A stretch of 15,602 nucleotides of DNA from Baffinella frigidus (taxonomy: Eukaryota; Cryptophyceae; Cryptomonadales; Baffinellaceae). Shown in pieces: positions 7,230 to 14,125 of this stretch. The stretch spans positions 19,118 through 34,719 of the forward strand of contig MU647028.1 in the NCBI GenBank assembly GCA_026770585.1. The letters are read 5' to 3'. Position numbers and translations under genes: made by a program. The notes beneath the pieces were generated by a model. That model saw nothing but the letters and a program-made list of their open reading frames with translations. It was not told the DNA's origin and did not search any database. How positions within the stretch are numbered: position 1 is the stretch's first letter; every line of letters begins with the position of its first letter.

Positions 7230-7365
7230 GTCTCTCTCTCTCTCTCTCTCTCTCTCTTTTGCTCTCGCTCTCTCTCTCGCTCTCTCTCTCTCTCTCGCTC
7301 TCTCTCTCTCGCACTCGTTCTCTCTCTCGCTCTCTCGCTCTCTCTCTCTCCCTCGCGCGCGCGCG
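7230..7365 (+). repeat. (CT)n microsatellite with CTCG interruptions
   Basis: About 135 bases of CT with CTCG steps, ending in a short GCGCGCGCGC run. Ser-Leu open frames through it are artefacts. Confidence 0.95.
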
Positions 7366-7471
7366 CTCTAAAATGTCGAGGATCTGCGCTTTCAGATTAC
7401 CGGTGCAGGTGCGAAGTTGGTAGCAGAATACCGGTACGAGTCGTACGTGTATCTGTTACACCTTAATGGGG

Positions 7472-7541
7472 TAACGGCCTGAAAATGGGGTAGTTAGGCC
7501 TACGGCATTGCCTAGGACCTCCTACCGTAGGCCGAGACTTT
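7472..7541 (+). repeat. Solo arm of the TAACGGCCTG foldback
   Basis: From TAACGGCCTGAAAATGGGGT through TACGGCATTGCCTAGG to GGCCGAGACTTTTGGT this matches the reverse complement of the right arm plus part of the loop of the element at 2860-3009. The second arm is absent; unrelated sequence follows. Confidence 0.85.
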
Positions 7542-8100
7542 TGGTGCTTTGGTGCTTTTATTTACACTCACATCGAAGGCCACAACCCACCTCACTCTTG
7601 AGGAGTTGGGAGTAATCTACGGGTGAGTTCCCCGACCCAACCTACCGAGGCCCGGCCGAGCTCCCTTTCCCCCTTTTCAAGCACCAAAAAACAAGGCATT
7701 AAGCCTGTGGAGCGACGACGTTGATGGTCTCGTTCTTGTTCTGCCACGTGTGGCAGCGTGAGGTGTTTAGTGATTGGTCTGCAGTTTCTTCTGCGATGAC
7801 ACTAGAGGAGAGACGAGATTGTTTGCAATTGGTTGTTGTGTTGAATTGATTGAAGGGGGCAAGCGAGCTCTGTCTGCCACAAGTGGCAGAGTCAGAGGCT
7901 GGCGTGGGTGTTGTAAGTGCAGTTCTTCTGGGCTTGTCAGGGTAGGAGGCACGTCGGGGGGCAGTCATGGTCGACGGATAGTGTTGTGGTGCATTCTTGG
8001 CCCGGGGTAGTGTTGTGGGGCAGTCCTGGCCAATTGTTTCTTTGTTTTCGCAGTTTGTTTTGGGTGTCCCCGTGCATGTTGGGTACCCCCGTGCATGTGG
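7542..8100. other. Gene-free stretch with minor repeats
   Basis: Open frames on both strands at 7699-8010 overlap one another and show no motif or codon bias. Visible structure: CTGCCACGTGTGGCAG (7740-7755) and a similar CTGCCACAAGTGGCAG (about 7875-7890), a tandem TAGTGTTGTGG...TGGCC unit (7979-8031), and two 19-bp units GGGTGTCCCCGTGCATGTT and GGGTACCCCCGTGCATGTG (8062-8099) directly abutting the telomere-like array. Confidence 0.5.
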
Positions 8101-8395
8101 GGTGTAGGGTTTAGGTTTAGGATTTAGGGTTTAGGATTCAGGTTTGGGTTTTAGGGTTTAGGGTTTAGGATTTAAAGTTTTAGTTTTCAGGGTTCAAGGT
8201 TTAGGGTTTAGGATTTATGGTACATAGGGTTTAGGGTTTAGGGTTTAGGGTTCAGGGTTTAGGGTTTAGGGTTTATGGTTTAGGGTTTAGGGTTTATGGT
8301 TTAGTGTTTAGGGTTTAGAGTGTAGGGTTCAGGGTTTAGGGTTTAAGGGTTTAGGGTGTAGGTTTTAGGGTTTAGGGTTCAGGGTTTAGGGTTTG
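8101..8395 (+). repeat. Second interstitial telomere-like array
   Basis: About 295 bases of TTTAGGG with TTCAGGG, TTTATGG and GTGTAGGG variants, G-rich strand on + as in the first array. It separates the repeat mosaic on its left from the palindrome-rich and coding part on its right. Confidence 0.93.
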
Positions 8396-8407
8396 GCCGG
8401 AGACATA

Positions 8408-8475
8408 GCCCTACTGTTCGAGGTAACACACCTCGTAGGGTCCTGGGAGGCGGCGCTTTCTTATGAGCGAGGTAC
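8408..8475 (+). mobile_element. Truncated GGTACC-family MITE (right half only)
   Basis: CATAGCCCTACTGT, then an inserted TCGAGGTAACACACCTCG hairpin, then TAGGGTCCTGGGAGGCGGCG and TTTCTTATGAGCGAGGTAC. This matches the right half of the elements at 12.4-15.6 kb. The left half is missing. Confidence 0.8.
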
Positions 8476-8582
8476 GAAGCTTCGTACGAGCTTCGTACCC
8501 CGATACGAAGCTTCGTACGAGTACCGGTGCCATTACAGCTGAACATGTACCCCCCGGTACCGGTACATGTACATGTACCCCT
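8471..8582. repeat. Cluster of overlapping short palindromes
   Basis: GTACGAAGCTTCGTAC (8472-8487), TACGAAGCTTCGTA (8504-8517) and ACATGTACC...GGTACATGT around GGTACCGGTACC (8543-8580). All are built from GTAC, AAGCTT and ACATGT words. Confidence 0.75.
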
Positions 8583-8595
8583 GCACTGGGAACCG

Positions 8596-9146
8596 AGTGA
8601 ATTACGCATATGGGCCCCTGGCGTGAAAAACTTACGGATATGGGCCCCCCGTGCAAAATGGGCCCCCAGCCGGGAATCTCCGACATTACTACACACATCA
8701 CGTGTGTCCAGACAGTTGCGACCCCAAACAAGGCTCTCTTCGTAGGATCATATTTTCCCCATCAGATACCTCGACGGGCCTTGTGTCTCGTGCACGAGAC
8801 ACAACCCGAGACGCTGGACGGCATCCCCCGCCCCGCTGCATACCTGAGCCGAGGCCGAGACCCAGCTGTCTGCGGCCCATCCAAAATGGAAAAAACATGG
8901 CGCGTAGCGCCATGTTTTTTCCTTGGCGCGCTGGACGACACCCCCCGCCTCCCGGGCCGAAGGCCCGCCGGAGGCCCGGCTGAGGCAGGAGCTTTAATTG
9001 CAGGGTCGCGTCCAATTACAATCACATGTAAGAGTCACGCGGCCAATTTCCAGTGTATACAAGGACACGACAAATATCTCGGGGCCCATAAATTACCCGG
9101 GGCCCATTTCTGTTTGGTATTACTACACAGGGGCCCATATCGGTAT
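8596..9146. repeat. Palindrome-rich block with GGGCCCATA inverted repeats
   Basis: ATATGGGCCCC occurs at 8607-8648 in two direct copies, and the inverse GGGGCCCATA at 9081-9090 and 9130-9140. Between them lie a 24-bp perfect palindrome centred on TGCA (8781-8804), a 16-bp-stem hairpin GGAAAAAACATGGCGC with its complement (8888-8922), and two near-copies of GCTGGACG.CA.CCCCCGCC (about 8812 and 8929). A 281-codon plus-strand open frame spans this block and the antisense of the next gene, but it crosses repeats and is not credible. Confidence 0.65.
8730..8756 (+). repeat. 27-bp repeat inverted at 9629-9655
   Basis: AAGGCTCTCTTCGTAGGATC followed by ATATTTT recurs on the minus strand at 9629-9655 with a single T/C difference. 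The two copies bracket the minus-strand coding fragment. Confidence 0.75.
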
Positions 9147-9545
9147 TTTTCTCCCGTTCAGGGTCACCATTTTCTTGTGCTCCGAGGTGAGGCGTGGGTT
9201 CATTTCGAGGTGCTGGTTGAGCCTCGACTCGTTCTGCACGCAGACCTTGTTCCCGCAAGGACCGTCCTCAGCTTCGTCCTCGGTCATGTCATCCGACGCC
9301 CCGTAGAGGTGGGTGTCAACCATGACGGTCTCCTCGACAGGACGCGCCGCGCCACCGGCAGCGGCGAAGAGCATGGCGGCGCGAGGGCGAAGAATGGGGC
9401 CATTCTTCGGATGAGGAGCGTTCGGCTTGGCGAGGAGCATGTTGGACGTGGTTGATTGTGTCTGAGAATTGTGTCTGAGGAGAGGACGGGCAGGAGAAAC
9501 ATCGATGGCGCGCTTATTGGAGGTCCCCTCGGGTCCGTTGGCCAT
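9123..9545 (-). pseudogene. N-terminal coding fragment of an unrecognised protein
   Basis: An open frame starts at ATG 9545 in a good eukaryotic context (G at -3 and +4) and begins MANGPEGTSN. About 133 residues, to 9147, look coding: by hand count about three quarters of codons end in G or C, rising to over 80% in the second half, and the preferred codons (GCC, CTC, AAG, GAG, AAC) match the phosphodiesterase gene. The first 70 residues are Pro/Ala/Ser-rich and probably disordered. Then come an acidic DDMTEDEAED patch and a polar segment RLNQHLEMNPRLTSEHKK. After GRK the frame enters the GGGGCCCATATCGG repeat and stops at a TAG inside TGTGTAGTA. I do not recognise the protein. It may be a gene broken by repeat insertion, or a first exon whose next exon lies outside what I can recognise. 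No signal peptide or membrane segment is visible. Confidence 0.55.
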
Positions 9546-10154
9546 CACCTCGGGTCTGTCAGCAAAAAACTGTGGCTTCTAGATGACCAGTCAGCAGAAA
9601 GTTCTAGATGAGTGTGTGGATCATTGTTAAAATATGATCCTGCGAAGAGAGCCTTGACAGTGTGTCCAATTGTCTCCATGGGCGACATCTGCTGACATTT
9701 CAAAAGCTTCCCCCTCGCTCCAAACTGTGTAGTAAACGGTCCCGAGCTGTCCATTGCCCCCCCCCCACCTGCTGGGGGATAATAGAAGGACTTTGTTAAG
9801 CCAGCTCGTGAGTCAAAACGTGGGGAAAACGTGTGACTTTCACTTTGCCACAGCCTGTTTCGATCTTTGTTGCACATTTTACTTTGGAGTGACTCTAACT
9901 TATAATATGTTTAAGTCCGTTTTTCGATTTCGAGCTTTGAGACTTCAAGACTTCATCATTTGTACCATGCGATTCGAATCGGTGCATTTCAAAACGATTT
10001 ATGACCTCTACAACCTTTTTAAACCCTGAAACACCGAAACCGCGCAGTCGAAAAGCGGACTTCGAAAAGCGGAACGTGAATCCGTGAACAGACACACGTG
10101 CCCTTGTGTGACATACCAGATAGTAAGCCGGTTCGAAAGTAATAAGTCATCAGC
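9546..10154. other. Non-coding flank between the two coding regions
   Basis: No convincing frame on either strand. Contents: direct repeat CTTCTAGATGA and GTTCTAGATGA (about 9577 and 9602), the inverted 27-bp repeat at 9629-9655, a TGTGTAGTAAAC word at about 9725, a run of C at about 9757, and a tandem TCGAAAAGCGGA pair (about 10048-10073). AT content is higher than in the flanking coding DNA. The start of the minus-strand fragment and the phosphodiesterase start face away from each other, so both promoters would fall in 9546-10635. Confidence 0.5.
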
Positions 10155-10207
10155 GTGACTTGATCACTGAGATCATGTCGTGACTTGATCACTGATCAGA
10201 TCATGTC
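10155..10207 (+). repeat. Tandem TGATCA-containing repeat upstream of the phosphodiesterase
   Basis: GTGACTTGATCACTGAGATC followed by ATGTC (10155-10179) is repeated at 10180-10207 with a 3-base insertion. Each unit contains the palindrome TGATCA. It lies about 430 bases upstream of the likely start codon; a regulatory role is only a possibility. Confidence 0.7.
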
Positions 10208-10635
10208 CAGCAAATTGTCACATAAATGTATTTAGAACCAGGTTCGTGAGGGGAGCCATTGGGGGGAGCCTCCAGTTGAAGGCAATTTGCGAGGGACCCT
10301 GGACCTGGCCGATTTGCTGACAAGCTGACGATCAACAAACCATTGAAACCACGACCTTTCGAAGAATCGAAGCGTCCAGATTTTAATAGACGGACGTTGA
10401 TACGAGACGATTCTGTAGTAAACAATGACTCCTCGTGACTCAGATCCCTCGTGATTCGAAATTTAGGAACGATGAGGGACATTATCTTTGCTATTTGTGG
10501 CAATCCGTATAGAAGGACGAAAATGGAGAGATGCGACGGTCACGATGTAGAAACGCACAGAAAAATTGGCGACGCATCCTGGCATCTAAAACCAAGGTTC
10601 TATTTACCAGTTGCTACCGCCCCTCCCTCGCACAC

Positions 10636-12213
10636 ATGACCGACGTTGGCGGCTACGCCTCCGAGGGCAACAGCCCGGCCGCTCTTCGGCCCGTCGCGAA
10701 CCTCGCGGACTTCCCATCCCCAAGGTTCTCCGGGGAAAGCACAAGCAGAACGGTGGAAGTCTCCGTGCGACGCTTACCTTTCAAGGCGGATCACGAGGAT
10801 CTGCTAGAGAAAACCGCTAGCGCCGCCAGCACCATCAACATCACGAGGTCTAGCAGCTCTGTCAACCCAACGCGGACCAACAGCGCAGCCTCGGGCGGGC
10901 GAGTGGACGATTTCTCCGTGGCACGTCAGCTGCGCCATCGTTTGCGGCAACTCTGCATCGCGGGAAACACAAAGACGACCGTGCAACGCGTCAAGAGCGA
11001 CGGGAGCCACCGGACAGAAGGATCCATCGAGCGACAGAGTCCCGCGCGTGCAGTCCTCCCCGAATGGCCCGCGATCGACGACGACCTGTTCGCCTCAAGC
11101 AAGCGGCATCTTCTCAGCTTCGATCTCGACCCAACAACCTTGCCAAGTGATGTCCTCTGCCACCTGGCTCTCGAGATGCTCGTCAGCGCCGGGCTTCCCG
11201 CGGGGCTCGCCACGCCCAGAGTGCGCTGCTTCATCCTCGCGGTCCGCGCCTCCATGCTCGACAACCCCTACCACAACTTCTACCACGTGATCGACGTGAT
11301 GCAGACGACCAACGCTCTCGCGACGTGCACCGGGACCATGGCGCGCCTCGACGCCTGGGAGCGCTTCGCCCTCTTGTCCGCGGCCCTCTGCCATGACATG
11401 GAGCACCCGGGGGTGACGTCGCAGTTCCTCTCCAAGGCAGCGGGGCACGCGACACGCGGCAAGTACAAGGACATTATTTTCCGAGACGCGCTCCTCGAGA
11501 AACACCATGCGCTACGCGCACTCGACGTTATGTGCGGCAAAGACGTCGGGATCCTCGAAGGGCTCTCCTCCGCGCAGTACTACCAGTTCCGATCCTCCGT
11601 CTCTAAGATCATCCTCGCGACCGACATGACGCGACACAATGAATATGTCAAGAAACTTCAGGAGTTCTCCGCGCGGCGCGACGAGGACCCGGCGGTGGAG
11701 ATGGACAAACAGCTGGCCATGGAGCTCATGGTCAAATGCGCGGACATCTCCAACGTGGTCAAACCCGCGGCGGTGGCGCAGCGGTGGGCGCTGCGCGTCA
11801 CCGACGAGTTCTTCCTCCAAGGCAACGCTGAACGCGCCATGGGCATAGATGTCACGCCCACCTGCGACCGCTTCTCCAAATCGCGCGTCGATCTCCAAAC
11901 TGGCTTCATCGACCATGTCGCCGCCCCCCTCTTCACCCTCCTCGCGGCCGCCTTCCCCCCGGTACGGAACGGGCCGGGGGAGAGCGTCTTCCCCCAGGAC
12001 GGCTTAGAGACTCCTCTCGCGCAGCTTCGGCAAAACCGCGCGCTCTACGCCCTCTGCTCCGACCTCGACCTCGAAGAGGCGCGCGACTGGGAGGAGACGC
12101 ACAGCAGTTGGGAGGAGACACACAGCAGCAGTTGGGAGGAGACACCCAGTAGCGTCCCGCCTTCCATGGTACGTGCTGTGTCGCAACCACAGCTGTCCTC
12201 GGACGAGGATTAA
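10636..12213 (+). CDS. Class I 3',5'-cyclic nucleotide phosphodiesterase
   Basis: Hydrolyses cAMP and/or cGMP to the 5'-monophosphate; probably soluble, as no membrane segment or signal peptide is visible. Numbering from ATG 10636 (525 residues): residues 1-145 are Ser/Thr/Arg-rich and low complexity; the catalytic domain spans about 150-440. Visible motifs are YHNFYHVIDV (proton donor His213, metal ligand His217), HDMEHPG (ligands His253, Asp254), EKHH, ATDMTRHNEY, CADISN (ligand Asp370) and LQTGFID (purine-binding Gln421, clamp Phe424). The usual Asn of HDx2Hx4N is Ser262. The C-terminus is acidic, with three WEET(H/P)SS repeats. No GAF, PAS or other regulatory domain is recognised. The frame opens earlier, at 10531, but GC-rich coding composition begins near 10630, so 10636 is preferred; a spliced upstream exon is not excluded (TTCTATTTACCAG at about 10597 could be an acceptor). 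No intron is evident. The family is firm; substrate preference cannot be read from sequence. Confidence 0.93.
   Translation: MTDVGGYASEGNSPAALRPVANLADFPSPRFSGESTSRTVEVSVRRLPFKADHEDLLEKTASAASTINITRSSSSVNPTRTNSAASGGRVDDFSVARQLRHRLRQLCIAGNTKTTVQRVKSDGSHRTEGSIERQSPARAVLPEWPAIDDDLFASSKRHLLSFDLDPTTLPSDVLCHLALEMLVSAGLPAGLATPRVRCFILAVRASMLDNPYHNFYHVIDVMQTTNALATCTGTMARLDAWERFALLSAALCHDMEHPGVTSQFLSKAAGHATRGKYKDIIFRDALLEKHHALRALDVMCGKDVGILEGLSSAQYYQFRSSVSKIILATDMTRHNEYVKKLQEFSARRDEDPAVEMDKQLAMELMVKCADISNVVKPAAVAQRWALRVTDEFFLQGNAERAMGIDVTPTCDRFSKSRVDLQTGFIDHVAAPLFTLLAAAFPPVRNGPGESVFPQDGLETPLAQLRQNRALYALCSDLDLEEARDWEETHSSWEETHSSSWEETPSSVPPSMVRAVSQPQLSSDED
12088..12153 (+). repeat. In-frame WEETHSS repeat near the phosphodiesterase C-terminus
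   Basis: Three units of TGGGAGGAGACxC followed by Ser codons (AGCAGT, AGCAGCAGT, AGTAGC) encode WEETHSS, WEETHSSS and WEETPSS. Differences in Ser number show slippage or unequal exchange in multiples of three. It lies outside the catalytic domain. Confidence 0.85.
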
Positions 12214-12220
12214 CTGTGCT

Positions 12221-12230
12221 GGGGGGGGGG
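12221..12230 (+). repeat. G10 tract in the 3' untranslated region
   Basis: Ten G residues begin seven bases after the TAA stop of the phosphodiesterase gene. The tract resembles the homopolymer arms of the nearby MITE-like elements. Confidence 0.85.
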
Positions 12231-12297
12231 TTACACATCCCAGTTTTGGGTGTGTGCCTTGTATTGTGTTGCGTTATTTACGAGTAAGCCCTGTGCA

Positions 12298-12378
12298 GGG
12301 CGGCCGTGTTGGTGTTAATAAAGGCCTGGGGGGGGAATTCCGGGCGGCCGTGTTTAACAGTGTTGGTGTTAATAAAGG
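12298..12378 (+). terminator. Duplicated AATAAA polyadenylation module
   Basis: GTGTTGGTGTTAATAAAGG occurs identically at 12306-12324 and 12360-12378, each with AATAAA (12317-12322, 12371-12376). GGGCGGCCGTGTT is also doubled (12298-12310, 12342-12354). The first AATAAA is about 104 bases after the phosphodiesterase stop, a plausible distance for its poly(A) signal. Use of either copy is not shown by sequence. Confidence 0.6.
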
Positions 12379-12461
12379 TCTCTATTGAACAAGGACCAAC
12401 CTATGCGCAGTGTCAGACCAGCACTGTACATTCTAGGTGGCTCTCTCCTCCCACCTCTCAA

Positions 12462-12584
12462 CAGGGGTACCTCGCCCATAAGAAACTGCCCCCCCCCCCC
12501 CAAGGACCACCGTAGGGCCCTACGCATAGGCATACTGTAGGGCCCTACGGGGGTGGTTGGTTTCTTGTGAGCGAGGTACCCCTG
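12462..12584. mobile_element. GGTACC-family MITE, copy 1
   Basis: Ends CAGGGGTACCTCGCCCATAA and TTGTGAGCGAGGTACCCCTG are inverted repeats of about 28 bp, followed inward by a C12-13 run on the left and a broken G run on the right. The right flank is TA; the left flank is AA, so the target duplication is imperfect. There is no coding capacity; ends and TA flanks suggest a Tc1/mariner-type non-autonomous element. Confidence 0.88.
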
Positions 12585-12593
12585 TATCCCTTA

Positions 12594-12856
12594 CAGGGCA
12601 ACCTCGCCATCGAGAAAACGCACGTAGGCCTATACCTAGTGGCTATCCCTTAAATGACCATAGGGCGAATATTCGCCCTAACTCGCCCTAGGCAGGTCCT
12701 AGGGCCCTATCGTAGGGCGTATGCGCCTACTGGCCACTTAAGGGATACGTCCCACACGAAAATGAACAAAGCAGGGAATTCCCTGGTCAAAATTCCTAGG
12801 GCCCTACGGTGGTGATCCTAGGGGAGGGGCGTTTTCGTATGAGCGAGGTACCCCTG
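12594..12856. mobile_element. GGTACC-family MITE, copy 2, interrupted
   Basis: The left end CAGGGCAACCTCGCCATCGA is degenerate; the right end TTTCGTATGAGCGAGGTACC is good. TA stands outside both ends (12592-12593, 12857-12858). The element is interrupted by a TCCCTTAAGTGGCCA-type foldback (12644-12746) and by about 35 further bases containing GCAGGGAATTCCCTG. Confidence 0.75.
12644..12746. mobile_element. TCCCTTAAG-type foldback element, inside copy 2
   Basis: Ends CTATCCCTTAAATGACCA and TGGCCACTTAAGGGATA with TA at each boundary. The core GGTCCTAGGGCCCTATCGTA is shared with the copies at 14431 and 15403. It sits within the arm of the GGTACC-family element, so it inserted later. Confidence 0.85.
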
Positions 12857-13081
12857 TAAGAGAGAGGAAAGCTCTTGATTGACACGAACATGAAGGCACG
12901 ACAGCGTCAAGCTTCACCAGGGGGCACGAGAGGTGCACGGGCTGTGCCATCTTCGGGGAGCATCCCTCGGAGACAGACTGAGCGGGGTATAACATGGACC
13001 GATCATAGTCTGGTAATGGCACGGGTTAGGCAATAACGGCGAACCCTCTTTAATAAATTCAGTAATCAGTAATCGGGGCAC

Positions 13082-13267
13082 TACCACACGAGGCTATCCA
13101 TGCGAACAGATTCATAAGTCAATGATTGGATTATTGCCCAGGAAACACGCCACAAGTCAGCAAATGATCACGTTTCCTCCCGGGTTTTCCGGGGGAAACG
13201 TGATCATTTCCCCACAATTTTTTAAAACGCCCTTTTATTCTGTTCGCATGGATAGCCTCGTGTGGTA
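13082..13267. mobile_element. TA-ended foldback element TACCACACGAGG
   Basis: A perfect 29-bp terminal inverted repeat (13082-13110 with 13239-13267) encloses a second hairpin, AAATGATCACGTTTCC with its complement (13162-13209). The right terminal TA is also the left TA of the next MITE, so the two abut with a shared dinucleotide. The preceding 12859-13081 holds no gene that I can support. Confidence 0.88.
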
Positions 13268-13386
13268 CAGGGGGTACCTCGCTCATAAGAAACAGCCCCC
13301 CCCCATTGGACCACCCTAGGACCCTAGGCATAGTCCTACTGTAGGGTCCTAGGGAGGGGCGTTTTCTTATGAGCGAGGTACCCCTG
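13268..13386. mobile_element. GGTACC-family MITE, copy 3
   Basis: 119 bp, complete, with TA on both sides (13266-13267, 13387-13388). Ends CAGGGGGTACCTCGCTCATA and CTTATGAGCGAGGTACCCCT; left arm C9, right arm GGGAGGGGCG. Confidence 0.92.
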
Positions 13387-13429
13387 TAGCCCGAGAACCC
13401 CGAAGGGTTCAGGAAAGCAGGAAAGCAGG

Positions 13430-13637
13430 TCCTTTAGGTTCTTCGAGCTCCCAACATAGGCGGACACCGGAACTGGTTCTGCAGAAAAGCCAGAGAACAC
13501 CACCTCATCGTGGGTCAGGGTTCTATCTCAAGGTTCCTCTGTACAGGGGGGCTTGATGTGATCCGAAAGGAAGCATGGCCTTTCTACAGAACAAGTTCCG
13601 GTGTCCGCCTACGTTGGGAGCTCGAAGAACCTAACGG
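13430..13637. repeat. Foldback formed by two facing GGAAGCATGGCC repeats
   Basis: 13430-13492 (GGTCCTTTAGGTTCTTCGAG through GGAACTGGTTCTGCAG) is the inverse of 13560-13637 over about 65 bases with few mismatches. About 67 bases lie between. This is the only place where the family appears as a full inverted pair; elsewhere only single arms are present. Confidence 0.82.
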
Positions 13638-13642
13638 ACCTA

Positions 13643-13759
13643 CAGGGGTACCTCGCTCATAAGAAAACGCCCCCCCCCTAGGACCACCATAGGGCCCTAG
13701 GCATGGTCCTACTGTAGGGTCCTAGGTGGTGGCGGTTTCTTATGAGCGAGGTACCCCTG
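13643..13759. mobile_element. GGTACC-family MITE, copy 4
   Basis: 117 bp, complete, with TA on both sides (13641-13642, 13760-13761). It is inserted within six bases of the end of the facing-repeat foldback. The left arm has a C8 run, the right arm GGTGGTGGCGG. Confidence 0.92.
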
Positions 13760-13802
13760 TACAGGAGTGTGCGCCGCCCCCGGCCTCCCTAAGCTCGCGT
13801 GC

Positions 13803-13867
13803 TGTGAGGACCGGGTCCTGGAGTCCTTTTCCCCTGAGGCGGGCCCGTCCAGGACCCGGTCCTCACA
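13803..13867. repeat. Hairpin with perfect 20-bp stem
   Basis: TGTGAGGACCGGGTCCTGGA (13803-13822) pairs with TCCAGGACCCGGTCCTCACA (13848-13867) around a 25-base loop containing GAGGCGGGCCCG. A solo arm lies at 6866-6905 and a CGGGCCCGCCTCAG fragment near 15214. Confidence 0.88.
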
Positions 13868-13868
13868 C

Positions 13869-13893
13869 GTAAAGGACCTAAAGGACCTAAAGG
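13869..13893 (+). repeat. AAAGGACCT short tandem run
   Basis: Three copies of TAAAGGACC-type words in a row. The same word occurs once or twice beside the GGAAGCATGGCC repeats at 3659, 4747 (inverse) and 13430 (inverse). Confidence 0.6.
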
Positions 13894-13933
13894 ACGTGCA
13901 GTGGCGCGACCACCCCCGCTCCGCCACCATTCT

Positions 13934-14082
13934 TATCTCACAAAAGGACTGTTAGAAGTCCTTTTCCTAAGTCAACTCCCCCAGAAATCCGTCAACTTAC
14001 TCTTTGCTCTAAGCATAAGTTGACGAATTTGTAGGGGAGTTGACTTAAGGAAAAGGACTTCTAAAAGTCCTTTTCTGAGATA
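13934..14082. mobile_element. 149-bp TA-ended foldback element TATCTCA
   Basis: Arms of 48 bp (13934-13981 with 14035-14082) run from TATCTCA through AAAAGGACT and AGTCCTTTTCC to GTCAACTCCCC with very few mismatches. Each arm itself contains the small hairpin AAAAGGACT...AGTCCTTTT. A further GTCAACTTA/TAAGTTGAC pair lies inside. Both termini are TA. Confidence 0.9.
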
Positions 14083-14125
14083 AATTCACCCCCCCCCCAC
14101 GGTGGCTTGGTTTCAGTAGGACCTC

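Noticed and set aside
7699-8010. Possible small gene on either strand
   Set aside because: Overlapping frames on both strands with no start context, codon bias or motif.
8610-9455. 281-codon plus-strand open frame
   Set aside because: It runs through palindromes and the GGGCCCATA repeats and then through the antisense of the better-supported minus-strand coding fragment. No motif or consistent codon bias.
9955-10140. tRNA-like GGTTCGAA and GATTCGAATC words
   Set aside because: No acceptor stem or complete cloverleaf could be built around them.
10531-10635. Upstream 35-codon extension of the phosphodiesterase
   Set aside because: Base composition is that of the non-coding flank and no conserved domain is gained; kept only as an alternative start.
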